From Kitasatospora indigofera (GTDB lineage Bacteria; Actinomycetota; Actinomycetes; Streptomycetales; Streptomycetaceae), in assembly GCF_014655955.1 (NCBI RefSeq), contig NZ_BNBO01000074.1:1-39509 (forward strand): a stretch of DNA of 39,509 nt, given 5' to 3'. The notes beneath the pieces were generated by a model. That model was not told the DNA's origin, did no database searches, and saw only the letters and a list, made by a program, of their open reading frames with translations. The stretch's first letter is position 1, and each line of letters opens with the position of its first letter. A program made the position numbers and the translations under genes. Below, piece after piece: positions 15,041 to 25,681 of this stretch.

Positions 15041-16678
15041 ATGAGCGCCACTCTCGTAGTCAAAGACCTCAGCGCCGGCCACGGCGACCGCACCCTCTTC
15101 TCCGGCCTGGACCTGGTCGTCGCCCCGGGCGACGTGGTCGGCCTGGTCGGTGCCAACGGCGCCGGCAAGTCGACCCTGCTGCGGTTGATGGCCGGGCTGG
15201 ACACGCCGGAGGGCGGCTCGCTCAGGCTCAGCCCGCCGACCGCCAACGTCGGGCACCTCCCCCAGGAGCCGGAGCGGCGCGCGGGCGAGTCGGTCCGGGA
15301 CTTCCTGGCCCGCCGGACGGGCGTGGCGGCCGCGCAGGCGGCGCTGGACGCGGCCACCGAGGGCCTGGTGGAGGGCCGCGCCGGGGCCGACGACGCGTAC
15401 GCGGTGAGCCTGGACCGCTGGCTGGACCTCGGCGGCGCGGACCTGGAGGAGCGGGCCGAGGAGGTCGCCGACTCGCTCGGGCTGAAGGTCGGCCTGGACC
15501 TGCCGATGACGGCGCTCTCCGGCGGCCAGGCCGCCCGCGCCGGGCTGGCCTCGCTGCTGCTCTCCCGCTACGACCTCTTCCTGCTCGACGAGCCCACCAA
15601 CGACCTCGACCTGGACGGCCTGGACCGGCTGGAGGGCTTCGTCAAGGGTCTGCGCGCCGGCACCGTGCTGATCAGCCACGACCGCGAGTTCCTGGCCCGC
15701 ACCGTCACCCGGGTGCTGGAACTGGACCTCGCCCAGCAGCAGGTCAACCTGTACGGCGGCGGCTACGACGCCTACCTGGAGGAGCGGGCGGTGGCCCGCC
15801 GGCACGCCCGCGAGGACTACGAGGAGTACGCCGACACCAAGGCCGGCCTGGAGTCCCGGGCCCGGATGCAGCGCGGCTGGATGGAGAACGGCGTGCGCAA
15901 CGCGCGCCGCAAGTCGAGCGACAACGACAAGATCGGCCGCAACATGCGGTCCGAGTCCACCGAGAAGCAGGCCGCCAAGGCCCGGCAGACCCAGCGGATG
16001 ATCGAGCGCCTGGACGTGGTGGAGGAGCCCCGCAAGGAGTGGGAGCTGCGGATGGAGATCGCCGCCGCGCCGCGCTCCGGTTCGGTGGTCGCCACCCTGC
16101 GCGGGGCCGCCGTGCGGCGCGGGGACTTCGCCTTCGGCCCGGTGGACCTGCAGATCGACTGGGCCGACCGGGTCGCCATCACCGGCGCGAACGGCGCCGG
16201 CAAGTCGACCCTGCTGGCCGCCCTGCTCGGCCGGCTCGAACTGGACGCCGGCAGCGCCTCGCTGGGCTCCGGCGTGGTGGTCGGCGAGGTCGACCAGGCC
16301 CGCGGGCTGTTCCTCGGCGGCGAGCCGCTCTCGGCCGCCTTCGAGGCCGCGGTGCCGGAGCTCACCCCGGAGGAGGTCCGCACCCTGCTGGCCAAGTTCG
16401 GGCTGAAGGCCTTCCACGTGACGCGCCCGGCGGCGACCCTCTCCCCCGGTGAGCGGACCAGGGCCGCACTGGCCCTGCTGCAGGCCCGCGGCGTGAACCT
16501 GCTGGTGCTGGACGAGCCGACCAACCACCTGGACCTGCCCGCCATCGAGCAGTTGGAGTCGGCCCTGTCCACCTACACCGGGACGCTGCTGCTGGTCACC
16601 CACGACCGGCGGATGCTGGAGGCGGTGACCGTCAACCGGCGGCTCGAGGTCCGCGGTGGTCTGGTCCACGAGAGCTGA
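15041..16678 (+). CDS. ABC-F family ATPase (second copy, housekeeping type)
   Basis: 545-aa tandem ABC protein without membrane segments. Walker A VGANGAGKST and TGANGAGKST, signature LSGGQAARA in the first half and the variant LSPGERTRA in the second (Gly to Pro), Walker B LLDEPTNDLD and VLDEPTNHLD. The interdomain linker is long and basic (RARMQRGWMENGVRNARRKSSDNDK, then a KQAAKARQTQRMIERL helix), typical of ribosome-binding ABC-F proteins. I recall a conserved Streptomyces group with this pattern that is generally annotated as ABC-F without known resistance role. It stands alone with its own promoter, and is unrelated in regulation to the ABC-F gene at 11556-13166. Confidence 0.9.
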   Translation: MSATLVVKDLSAGHGDRTLFSGLDLVVAPGDVVGLVGANGAGKSTLLRLMAGLDTPEGGSLRLSPPTANVGHLPQEPERRAGESVRDFLARRTGVAAAQAALDAATEGLVEGRAGADDAYAVSLDRWLDLGGADLEERAEEVADSLGLKVGLDLPMTALSGGQAARAGLASLLLSRYDLFLLDEPTNDLDLDGLDRLEGFVKGLRAGTVLISHDREFLARTVTRVLELDLAQQQVNLYGGGYDAYLEERAVARRHAREDYEEYADTKAGLESRARMQRGWMENGVRNARRKSSDNDKIGRNMRSESTEKQAAKARQTQRMIERLDVVEEPRKEWELRMEIAAAPRSGSVVATLRGAAVRRGDFAFGPVDLQIDWADRVAITGANGAGKSTLLAALLGRLELDAGSASLGSGVVVGEVDQARGLFLGGEPLSAAFEAAVPELTPEEVRTLLAKFGLKAFHVTRPAATLSPGERTRAALALLQARGVNLLVLDEPTNHLDLPAIEQLESALSTYTGTLLLVTHDRRMLEAVTVNRRLEVRGGLVHES

Positions 16679-16732
16679 CCGGCCCGACCGGGCCCTTCCG
16701 CCGACGGGCCGTCATGTGCTGTGCTGACCACC

Positions 16733-17407
16733 ATGGTTGACATCGATGCGGCCGGGACCTCCTACCCGAGCGTCCCGCACCGCCCCATGACCGTGCCCGC
16801 CCACGAGGCCGAGGCACGCAGCAGGTCCTTCCACGACGTGATGGCCCGGCGCCGGACCGTCCGCGACTACTCGGCCCGCCCGATCCCGGACGGCGTGCTG
16901 GAGTGGGCGGTCCGGACGGCGTCCACCGCGCCCAGCGGCGCGCACGTGCAGCCGTGGCGGTTCGTGGTGATCACCGATCCGGAGCGCAAGCGGCGGCTGC
17001 GGGAGGCCGCCGAGGCGGAGGAGCGCGAGTTCTACGACCACCGGGCCTCGGCCGAGTGGCTGGCCGCGCTGGCACCGATCGGCACCGACTGGCGGAAGCC
17101 GTTCCTGGAGGACGCCCCCGCCGTGATCGTGGTCTTCGAGGTGCACAAGGGGCCGCGGAGCCCCCGCCCCTACTACACCAAGGAGTCGGTGGGCATCTCG
17201 GTCGGCCTGCTGCTGGCCTGCCTGCACCAGGCCGGGCTGGCGACCCTGACCCACACCCCGAGCCCGATGAAGTTCCTCAACGAGGTCTGCGAGCGCCCCG
17301 CCGAGGAGCGAGCCGCGTACGTGATCCCGGTCGGCTATCCGGCGGAGGACGCGCGCGTCCCGGACCTGCACCGCAAGGAGCTGGACGAGATCCTGGTCCG
17401 CCTCTGA
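16733..17407 (+). CDS. Nitroreductase family FMN oxidoreductase
   Basis: 224-aa flavoprotein of the nitroreductase fold. FMN-binding elements: RRRTVRDYSARPIP near residue 40, TASTAPSGAHVQPWRFVVI, GISVGLLLACLHQAGLATL and the C-terminal VIPVGYPAEDA. The TPSPMKFLNEVCERP segment resembles the iodotyrosine-deiodinase-like and BluB-like subgroup rather than NfsA/NfsB. Reaction and substrate are unknown; NAD(P)H-driven reduction of nitro or halogenated aromatics is possible. ATG 16733 is preferred; GTG 16721 would add four residues. No good ribosome site is seen. It follows the ABC-F gene by 54 nt with only a weak 5-bp hairpin (16681-16694) between them, so read-through is possible. Confidence 0.87.
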   Translation: MVDIDAAGTSYPSVPHRPMTVPAHEAEARSRSFHDVMARRRTVRDYSARPIPDGVLEWAVRTASTAPSGAHVQPWRFVVITDPERKRRLREAAEAEEREFYDHRASAEWLAALAPIGTDWRKPFLEDAPAVIVVFEVHKGPRSPRPYYTKESVGISVGLLLACLHQAGLATLTHTPSPMKFLNEVCERPAEERAAYVIPVGYPAEDARVPDLHRKELDEILVRL

Positions 17408-17459
17408 CGCCCGGAAATCCGCTGGTCGGCGGCCCGGGCGGAGCGGGATACTCGCGGCC

Positions 17460-18062
17460 ATGAGCCGAACGCAACAGAGAGTGGTCCAGACCTCGGTGCG
17501 GACCACCGCCGCCCGACCGCCCGGGCTGCTGACCGTCGCCGGCGGATACTCCCTGCACCGTCGCACGGACGCCCACGCACCGGCGCTGAACGCCCTGGTG
17601 CGGGCCAACCTCGACCACCTGCGCCCGTGGATGCCCTGGGCCGCCCACGCACCGGACCCGGCCGCCACCCTGGCGATGGTCCGGGCCGGCGACAGCGCCT
17701 GGCGGGCCGGCACCGACTTCCTGTACGTGCTCGCCCCCGACGCCGAACCCACCGCCGTGGTGGGCGCGTTCGGCCTGCACGGCCGGATCGGCCCGGGCAC
17801 CCTGGAGATCGGCTACTGGACGGACGCCGGCCACGGCGGCCGGGGCCTCGCCACCGCCGCCGCCCGGGCCCTGACCGCCGCCGCGCTCGGCCTGCCCGGC
17901 ATCACCCGTACGGAGATCCACTGCGACGAGGCCAACACCCGCAGCGCCGCCGTCCCGCGCAGACTCGGCTACCGGCTGGACCGGACCGACGACGCGGCGG
18001 TCGGCGCGCCCGGCGAGACCGGCCGGAAGATGATCTGGGTCCAGGACCGCACCCCGTCCTGA
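17460..18062 (+). CDS. GNAT N-acetyltransferase, RimJ/RimL type
   Basis: 200-aa GCN5-related acetyltransferase. The pattern fits the ribosomal-protein/aminoglycoside RimJ-RimL-like branch: LNALVRANLDHLRPWMPWA near residue 45, EIGYWTDAGHGGRGLATAAARAL with the acetyl-CoA pyrophosphate loop, and NTRSAAVPRRLGYRLD (usual NxxSxxVxxKxGF helix). Acceptor is probably an N-terminal amine of a protein or small molecule, not identified. ATG 17460 lacks an obvious ribosome site and follows the nitroreductase by 52 nt. The methyltransferase begins 91 nt later; a shared transcript is possible. Confidence 0.85.
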   Translation: MSRTQQRVVQTSVRTTAARPPGLLTVAGGYSLHRRTDAHAPALNALVRANLDHLRPWMPWAAHAPDPAATLAMVRAGDSAWRAGTDFLYVLAPDAEPTAVVGAFGLHGRIGPGTLEIGYWTDAGHGGRGLATAAARALTAAALGLPGITRTEIHCDEANTRSAAVPRRLGYRLDRTDDAAVGAPGETGRKMIWVQDRTPS

Positions 18063-18153
18063 CCGCACCCCGGCCCGCCACGCCCGGGCCCGACCACGCC
18101 CGGGCCGGGCGCAGGCCGGGCCCCACCACCCACCATCGAGAGACCGAGGAACC

Positions 18154-18894
18154 ATGGCAGGGATCGCCTACGACCGACAGACCGCCGAGGACTACCGGAT
18201 CGCCCGCGAGGTGCCCCGGGCCGGGCTGGACGCCTGGCGCGCGGCGATCGCCGCCGAGGCCGCCCTAGCCCCGGGCGGCACGGTCCTGGACGTCGGGGCC
18301 GGGACCGGTGCCTTCGCCACCGCCTTCCACGACTGGTTCGGCGTACGGGTGCTCGCCGTCGACCCGGCGGAGGCGATGCGCGCGATGATCCCCAGGACCG
18401 AGGGCATCGAAGTCCTCGACGGGCGGGCCGACGCGCTCCCCGTGCCGGACGGCTGCGCGGACGCCGCCTGGCTGGGCTCCGTCGTCCACCACCTGCCCGA
18501 TCTGCCCGCCGCCGCCGAGGAGTTGCGGCGGGTGCTGAAGCCGGGAGCCCCGGTGCTGATCCGCAACCTCTTCCCCGGACGGGCCGGCCGGGACCTCCGG
18601 GTGCGGTTCTTCCCCGAGACCGAGCGACTGATCGACGGGTACCCGACCGTCGAGCAGGTCTGCGCGGCCTTCGCCGGCGCCGGGTTCCGCCGGACCGCGC
18701 TGCGCGCCGTGCCCCAGGAGAGCGCCGCCGGCCTGGGCGACTTCGCCGCCCGGATCCGCCGGGACGCCGACTCCAAGCTGCGCGGTCTCACCGACGAGGA
18801 GTTCGAGCGCGGCATGGCCCGGCTGCGGGCCACCGCGGCGGCCCAGCCCGGGCACCCCGCCACCAGCTGGATGGACCTGCTCGTGCTGTCCTGA
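18154..18894 (+). CDS. Class I SAM-dependent methyltransferase
   Basis: 246-aa methyltransferase of the UbiE/Methyltransf_11 kind. SAM-binding motif I VLDVGAGTGAFATAF, acidic residue at the end of strand 2 (VLAVDPAEAM), and DGRADALPVPDGCADAAWLGSVVHHL as motifs II/III, followed by the post-motif RRVLKPGAPVLIRN. The C-terminal half (ERLIDGYPTVEQVCAAFAGAGF) forms the substrate cap. Substrate unknown. ATG 18154 has GAGGAA 4 nt upstream. The 91-nt spacer before it carries two copies of CCACGCCCGGGCC. Convergent with the aldo/keto reductase, with a shared hairpin after the stop. Confidence 0.88.
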   Translation: MAGIAYDRQTAEDYRIAREVPRAGLDAWRAAIAAEAALAPGGTVLDVGAGTGAFATAFHDWFGVRVLAVDPAEAMRAMIPRTEGIEVLDGRADALPVPDGCADAAWLGSVVHHLPDLPAAAEELRRVLKPGAPVLIRNLFPGRAGRDLRVRFFPETERLIDGYPTVEQVCAAFAGAGFRRTALRAVPQESAAGLGDFAARIRRDADSKLRGLTDEEFERGMARLRATAAAQPGHPATSWMDLLVLS

Positions 18895-18904
18895 GCCGCG
18901 GGCC

Positions 18905-18936
18905 GCCCGGGCCCGGCGCGGTCACCGGGCCCGGGC
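18905..18936. terminator. Bidirectional terminator between methyltransferase and aldo/keto reductase
   Basis: Perfect 12-bp stem (18905-18916 with 18925-18936), 8-nt loop, centred in the 52-nt gap between two convergent stop codons. Confidence 0.8.
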
Positions 18937-18946
18937 AGCCGGGAAG

Positions 18947-19903
18947 TCAGTAACGGGTGCCGGTGGGCGCGGGCAGCGCGTCCAGTTCGGCGAGGTCCTC
19001 GGCGGTGAGCCGCACGTCGGCCGAAGCCGCGTTGTCCGCCAGGTACTTGGGCGTCTTGGTGCCCGGGATCGGCAGCACCAGCCGGCCCTGCGCCAGCACC
19101 CAGGCCAGTGCGACCTGGGCGGGCGTGGCGCCACGCCGGCCGGCAACCCGTCCGACCCCCGCCACGATCGCCTGGTTGGCCGCCAGCGCCTCCTGCTGGA
19201 AGCGCGGCAGCGCCCGGCGGAAGTCGTCGTCCGGCAGGTCGTCCGCCGAGCTGAAGCGGCCCGCCAGGAACCCCCGGCCGAGCGGCGAGAAGGGCAGGAA
19301 CGCGATGCCCTGCTCCTCGGTGTACGGCAGCACCTCGGCGAGCGCGTCCCTGGTCCACAGCGAGAGTTCGGACTGCACGGAGGCGACCGGGTGGACGGCC
19401 TGCGCCCGCTTGATCTGCTCGACGCTCACCTCGGACAGGCCGATCCGCCGGGCCTTGCCGGCCGCCACGACCTCCGCGAGGGCGCCCCAGCTCTCCTCGA
19501 TCGGGACCTCCGGGTCCACCCGGTGCAGCTGGTACAGGTCGACGTGGTCGGTGCCCAGCCGGCGCAGGCTCTCGTCGATCGAGCGGCGGATGTGGTCGGG
19601 CCGGCCGTTGTTGACCACCGGCCGCTCGCCGTCGCTCACCACCAGGCCCACCTTGGTGGCCAGCACGGCCCGCTCGCGGTACCCGCCGCCCAGCGCGGCG
19701 CCGACCAACTCCTCGTTGCTGTACGGGCCGTAGACGTCGGCGGTGTCGATCAGGGTGACCCCGAGGTCGAGGGCGGTGCGGATCACCCCGGTGGAGGTGG
19801 CATCGTCGCGCCCACTGGGGTCGTAGGCCCAGGTCATGCCCATGCAGCCGAGACCCACCACGCCGACCTCGGGACCGCCGGCCCCGAGAGTGCTGCTACG
19901 CAT
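18947..19903 (-). CDS. Aldo/keto reductase
   Basis: 318-aa NADPH-dependent reductase with TIM-barrel fold. Catalytic tetrad positions are visible: Asp and Tyr in DTADVYGPYSNEE, Lys in LATKVGL, His in LYQLHRVDP. The C-terminal cofactor segment IPGTKTPKYLADNAASADV is typical of the AKR13/YakC-like branch, which acts on aldehydes and methylglyoxal-type carbonyls. ATG 19903 is supported by GAAGGAG 8 nt upstream. Expression is probably controlled by a MerR-type activator through the 19-bp-spacer promoter at 19944-19974; its gene is not adjacent. Confidence 0.92.
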   Translation of the reverse strand: MRSSTLGAGGPEVGVVGLGCMGMTWAYDPSGRDDATSTGVIRTALDLGVTLIDTADVYGPYSNEELVGAALGGGYRERAVLATKVGLVVSDGERPVVNNGRPDHIRRSIDESLRRLGTDHVDLYQLHRVDPEVPIEESWGALAEVVAAGKARRIGLSEVSVEQIKRAQAVHPVASVQSELSLWTRDALAEVLPYTEEQGIAFLPFSPLGRGFLAGRFSSADDLPDDDFRRALPRFQQEALAANQAIVAGVGRVAGRRGATPAQVALAWVLAQGRLVLPIPGTKTPKYLADNAASADVRLTAEDLAELDALPAPTGTRY

Positions 19904-19943
19904 GACTGATGCTCCTTCAGGTACGGGCCGGGTGTACGGGGAC

Positions 19944-19974
19944 AGCCTGCACCTTGGAGTGCACTCGAAGGCAA
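19944..19974 (-). promoter_or_regulatory. MerR-type promoter and operator of the aldo/keto reductase
   Basis: Minus-strand -35 TTGCCT (19969-19974) and -10 CAGGCT (19944-19949) are 19 nt apart, the long spacer of MerR-activated promoters. The near-perfect palindrome CCTTGGAGTGCACTCGAAGG (plus strand, 19952-19971) fills the spacer, with only one asymmetric base pair per arm. The pattern is established for CueR, SoxR and related activators. Confidence 0.6.
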
Positions 19975-20144
19975 GCATGATCGACCCGGCCCGGCGAGCG
20001 ATCGACGGGCCTCCTCGCACCGACCTCCGGACACGGGCCTCTCGCACGGCACCCCTCGCGCCGGGCCCCTCGGGGCCCCTGGCTGCCGGCTCCCCGGCGG
20101 GCGGGCCCGCCGCGCACGCCCTTCCACAACCGGTGGCGCCGTTC

Positions 20145-20150
20145 TAACGT
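20145..20150 (+). promoter_or_regulatory. -10 element of a leaderless transcript
   Basis: TAACGT followed by 6 nt and the ATG at 20157; TTCCAC at 20122-20127 lies 17 nt upstream as a weak -35. No ribosome site is present. Confidence 0.5.
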
Positions 20151-20156
20151 TGCGTC

Positions 20157-20804
20157 ATGCACAGGGTACGGGTGGACCGTTCGCATCCCGACGTGGTCGA
20201 CGTGGTGCTTCGCGAGGGAGCCGGGCCGCTCGTGTTCGCCGCCAGGCGTTGGCCCGGGGAGGCGCTCGGGTCGCTGGTGGCCGGCGCTGTCTTCGGCACC
20301 CCGGCCTACGTCGTCATGGCGTTGGCCTTCATGCCCGGGCCCGGCCCGCTCTGGGCCGCGGTCGGGATCGCCGCCGTGCTGGGGCTCCTCGTCAACACGT
20401 TGGTGATCGTGTACGGGGCCTTCCGGGACGTGACCCGGCTGCGGTTCTCCCCCGCCGCCGCCCCGGACACCCTGACCGTCGTCCGGAGCGCCCGGACGGA
20501 CCGGCCGAGACCGCTCGCCGACGTGCGGCAGATCTGGATCGAGCACTCGGTGGTGGAGTCGTACGTGCGGGGCCGCAAGCCCGCTTCCGTCAAGATCACC
20601 CTGTACGTGCTGCTGCGGAACGGCCACCGCGTCCGGCCCGCGGCACTGCCCCCGTGGACGACCGACACCACGGCCCTCCACCAGGAGCTGGAACGGATCC
20701 TCGCCCCGGCCGGCGTCCAGGTGGACCTGGTCGTCCAGCGCCGTGTGCAGTCCCCTCCGTGGCTGGGCGTCAGCGGCGGCGGATCGACCGGCGGCGGGGC
20801 CTGA
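20157..20804 (+). CDS. Small membrane protein of unknown function
   Basis: 215 aa, not recognised. Two adjacent hydrophobic helices (approx. residues 40-60 and 66-86, PLWAAVGIAAVLGLLVNTLVIVYG) separate a short N-terminal cytosolic part from a ~110-residue soluble C-terminal domain with mixed strands (IWIEHSVVESYV, SVKITLYVLLRNG) and a Gly/Ser tail. The soluble part has a beta-rich pattern such as PH-like membrane domains show, but I would not assign it. A leaderless promoter fits ATG 20157. It is divergent from the aldo/keto reductase, but the MerR-like operator points away from it. Confidence 0.75.
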   Translation: MHRVRVDRSHPDVVDVVLREGAGPLVFAARRWPGEALGSLVAGAVFGTPAYVVMALAFMPGPGPLWAAVGIAAVLGLLVNTLVIVYGAFRDVTRLRFSPAAAPDTLTVVRSARTDRPRPLADVRQIWIEHSVVESYVRGRKPASVKITLYVLLRNGHRVRPAALPPWTTDTTALHQELERILAPAGVQVDLVVQRRVQSPPWLGVSGGGSTGGGA

Positions 20805-20837
20805 GGAGGTCCGGCCCGGCAGACCCGGCTCGGCAGA

Positions 20838-20879
20838 CCCGGCGTTCAGGGCCCGGCGTTCATGGCCCGGCGTTCAGGG
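20838..20879. repeat. Three tandem 14-nt units in a convergent gap
   Basis: CCCGGCGTTCAGGG, CCCGGCGTTCATGG and CCCGGCGTTCAGGG lie head to tail, followed by a partial copy. They occupy the 149-nt gap between two convergent genes. A 9-bp inverted repeat (20881-20889 with 20926-20934, long loop) next to them is the only terminator-like structure seen. Confidence 0.85.
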
Positions 20880-20953
20880 CCCGGCTGAGGACGCGTGGTG
20901 TCCGGCGAGGACGAGCCGCCCCCGGCTCAGCCGGCGGGCCGACGGCCGCCGCC

Positions 20954-21805
20954 TCAGTCCACCCGGGCGAACTGCTCCGTGCCCACCACCCCGAGCAGCG
21001 CCAGGCGGTCGGCCGTGTCGGTCCCCGGCGGCGGGGTGAGCAGGACCAGCCGCTGGTCCCCCTCCGGCGCCAGCAGGATCTGGCAGTCCAGGTCGACCGG
21101 CCCGATCACCGGGTGCAGCACCCGCATCCGGCTGTGCCGGCGGACCGCCACCTCGTGCAGCTCCCAGAGGCCCGCGAACTCCTCGCTGGCCCCGCGCAGC
21201 CGCTCCACCAGGCGGGTGGCGGCCGGGTCGCCCGCCCGGCGGCCCACGGCCGCACGCAGGTCCGCGACATGGACCCGGCTGTAGTGCCCGTGCTCCTCGG
21301 CCGGGTACGCCGCCCGCGCGGCCGGGTCCGCGAACCAGCGCCAGACCACGTTCCGCCCGTGCTCGGAGACGGTGCACACCCCGCCGAGCAGCGCGCGGGC
21401 CATCGCGTTCTGGGCCAGCACGTCGCCCAGCTCGCCGAGCACCTGGGCCGGTGTGCCGGGGAGCTGGTCGAGCAGGTGCAGCAGCCCGGGGGCGACGTGG
21501 TCCCCGGCCGCCCGGGCGGCCGGCGGCCGGTGGCCGGCCAGCAGGTACAGGTGGTCCCGCTCGTCCGTGCTCAGGCGCAGGGCGCGGGCCAGCGCGGCGA
21601 GCATCTGGGGCGAGGGCTGCGGGCCCCGGGCCTGTTCCAGGCGGATGTAGTAGTCCGCCGACATCCCGGCCAGCTGGGCGACCTCCTCGCGCCGCAGGCC
21701 CGGGATGCGCCGCCGCGGGCCGGCGGGCAGGCCCGCGTCCTGCGGGCGGACCCGGTCCCGGGAACGGCGCAGGAAGTCGGCGAGCTCGCGTCGGTCGATC
21801 GTCAT
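20954..21805 (-). CDS. XRE/MmyB-type transcriptional regulator
   Basis: 283-aa DNA-binding protein: N-terminal helix-turn-helix (FLRRSRDRVRP, RRIPGLRREEVAQLAGMSADYYIRLEQARG, residues ~7-75) and a C-terminal MmyB-like ligand-binding domain (residues ~100-275) with VVWRWFADPAAR and LWELHEVAVRRHSRMRVLHP. The family, common in actinobacteria, usually sits divergent to the oxidoreductase or hydrolase it represses; ligands thought to be fatty acid-like from the MltR structure work. ATG 21805 is chosen for the typical TIDRRELADFLR start; ATG 21814 is possible. Here the divergent partner is the alpha/beta hydrolase, with a 19-bp palindrome between. Confidence 0.92.
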   Translation of the reverse strand: MTIDRRELADFLRRSRDRVRPQDAGLPAGPRRRIPGLRREEVAQLAGMSADYYIRLEQARGPQPSPQMLAALARALRLSTDERDHLYLLAGHRPPAARAAGDHVAPGLLHLLDQLPGTPAQVLGELGDVLAQNAMARALLGGVCTVSEHGRNVVWRWFADPAARAAYPAEEHGHYSRVHVADLRAAVGRRAGDPAATRLVERLRGASEEFAGLWELHEVAVRRHSRMRVLHPVIGPVDLDCQILLAPEGDQRLVLLTPPPGTDTADRLALLGVVGTEQFARVD

Positions 21806-21921
21806 ACCGCCCATCCTGCCGGATCCTCCGGCGCCGTGACCAGCGCCTTCTCCCGCGAAAGGGCCGGGAGCCGACTCAGCGGCAGGCCCCGGACCGGGCC
21901 CGGCGGGCGCCCGGGCCGCGA

Positions 21922-21962
21922 CCCCGCCGATCCTGGGACCGCCGGTCCCAGGGTCGGCGGGG
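21922..21962. promoter_or_regulatory. Long palindrome between MmyB regulator and hydrolase, candidate operator
   Basis: Arms 21922-21940 and 21944-21962 are complementary over 19 positions with one mismatch (T at 21931), around a 3-nt GCC spacer; the core is TGGGACCGCCGGTCCCA. It lies 116 nt from the regulator start and 106 nt from the hydrolase start. As the flanking genes are divergent, a terminator role is not needed, and an operator is likelier. Confidence 0.55.
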
Positions 21963-22068
21963 CTCTCCCGGCCCCGCCCCGGGGACGGCAGTGTTCTCGG
22001 TGCCGGAGCGAACGACCGGCGACCAGCCCGCCGGCGCCGCAGGTGCCGGGTACCGAAGGAGCAGCACC

Positions 22069-22854
22069 ATGGCCACCGTCACCGTCGCCGACGCCCAGGT
22101 CCACTACGAGCGCACCGGCTCGGGCCCCGTCCTCGTCCTCGTGCACGGCACGGGTTCGGCCGGCGCCGCACTCACCTGGGGCCGGACGGCCCCCCGCTTC
22201 ACCGGGCGCACGGTGGTCACCCCGGACCTCTCCGGCACCGACCGGACCACCGACGACGGCGGTCCGCTGACCGTGGAGGGCCTCGCCGCCCAGGTGATCG
22301 CGGTCGTCGAGGAGGTGGCGGACGGCCCGGTGGACCTGCTCGGCTTCTCGATGGGCTCCCCGGTCGCCGCCGCCGTCGCGGCCCTGCGCCCCGACCTGGT
22401 CCGGCGCCTGGTGCTGGTGGCCGGCTGGGCCCACACCGACGGCGACGAGTACCTGCGGAACCTCTTCACCCTGTGGAAGGACCTCGGTGCGAGCGACCCC
22501 GCCTCCTTCGGCCGGAGCGTGGCCATGACCGGGTTCAGCCGCGGCTTCCTCAACGCGATCGGCCGGGCGGAGGTGGAGGCCCTGATCCCCAACATGCCGC
22601 CCACGCCCGGCACCCTGCGGCACGTGGACCTCGACACCCGGATCGACGTCCGCGCGCTGCTGCCCCGGATCGAGGCCGAGACCCTGGTGATCGGCTGCAC
22701 CCAGGACGCCACCGTGCCGGTGGAGAACAGCCGGGTGCTGCACGCCTCGATCGCCCGCAGCAGGTACACCGAGATCGACGCCGGGCATGTCGCCTTCTTC
22801 GAGCGGGAGGACGAATTCGTCAAGCTGGTCGCCGAGTTCGTCGACGCGGCGTGA
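22069..22854 (+). CDS. Alpha/beta hydrolase
   Basis: 261-aa hydrolase of the alpha/beta fold. Oxyanion segment VLVHGTGSAG, nucleophile elbow LLGFSMGSPVA, acid Asp in GCTQDATVPVEN, catalytic His in IDAGHVAFFERED; the triad is complete. A helical cap lies at residues ~125-190. Esterase, lipase, lactonase or haloperoxidase-like activity is possible; the substrate is unknown. ATG 22069 has the strong ribosome site GAAGGAG 7 nt upstream. Divergent from the MmyB-type regulator, whose family typically controls such a neighbour. Followed by a very strong hairpin at 22952. Confidence 0.9.
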   Translation: MATVTVADAQVHYERTGSGPVLVLVHGTGSAGAALTWGRTAPRFTGRTVVTPDLSGTDRTTDDGGPLTVEGLAAQVIAVVEEVADGPVDLLGFSMGSPVAAAVAALRPDLVRRLVLVAGWAHTDGDEYLRNLFTLWKDLGASDPASFGRSVAMTGFSRGFLNAIGRAEVEALIPNMPPTPGTLRHVDLDTRIDVRALLPRIEAETLVIGCTQDATVPVENSRVLHASIARSRYTEIDAGHVAFFEREDEFVKLVAEFVDAA

Positions 22855-22951
22855 GCAGCACACGCACGGCACGGGACGCCCGGCGGACGGCACGCGGGGC
22901 CCTGCGGACGGGGGCCGGCCCGCGCGGGGCCGGGGCGGCGGACGGTGAGCG

Positions 22952-23008
22952 GGCGCCCCCGGTGCCCGGTCCGGCCGCCGAAGCGGCCGGCCGGGCACCG
23001 GGGGCGCC
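22952..23008. terminator. Very long bidirectional terminator hairpin
   Basis: 18-bp outer stem (22952-22969 with 22991-23008) and 8-bp inner stem (22971-22978 with 22983-22990), one bulged T at 22970 and a CGAA loop, 26 bp in all. It separates convergent hydrolase and chitinase genes. Confidence 0.88.
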
Positions 23009-23026
23009 GCCGGGGGTGCTGCCGGA

Positions 23027-25375
<2,349 letters not shown>

Positions 25376-25675
25376 GGACAGTCCTCCGGACAGTGGGGTT
25401 TCCGGCGGTGCAGCGACCCGGGGTGGATCGGCGGGGAGCCCGGGCATGGGGGTGCGACGGGCTCCCGGTGAGGTGGGGCCCGCGCGGAGCGGCGTCGCGG
25501 TACGGCGGCGCCCCGGGTGGAGGTGCCGGGCGCCTCGCGACGACGCGGGGCGTGCGGGACTTGCGGGCTTGCAGGGCTTGCGGTGGTGCGGTCGTGCGCT
25601 TGCGGTGCGTTCCTACGGGCCGGCCGCGGACGGCGCCCCGCCGGCTTCGGCGGAGCGGGACCCGGCGGCGCCGCA
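25376..25675 (-). other. Long 5' leader of the first chitinase
   Basis: Between the DasR-like promoter and the ATG lie about 300 nt with no gene. The stretch 25557-25610 repeats CTTGCGG-like words (plus strand); no riboswitch was recognised. A closer promoter may exist but none is evident. Confidence 0.3.
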
Positions 25676-25681
25676 CCCAAA

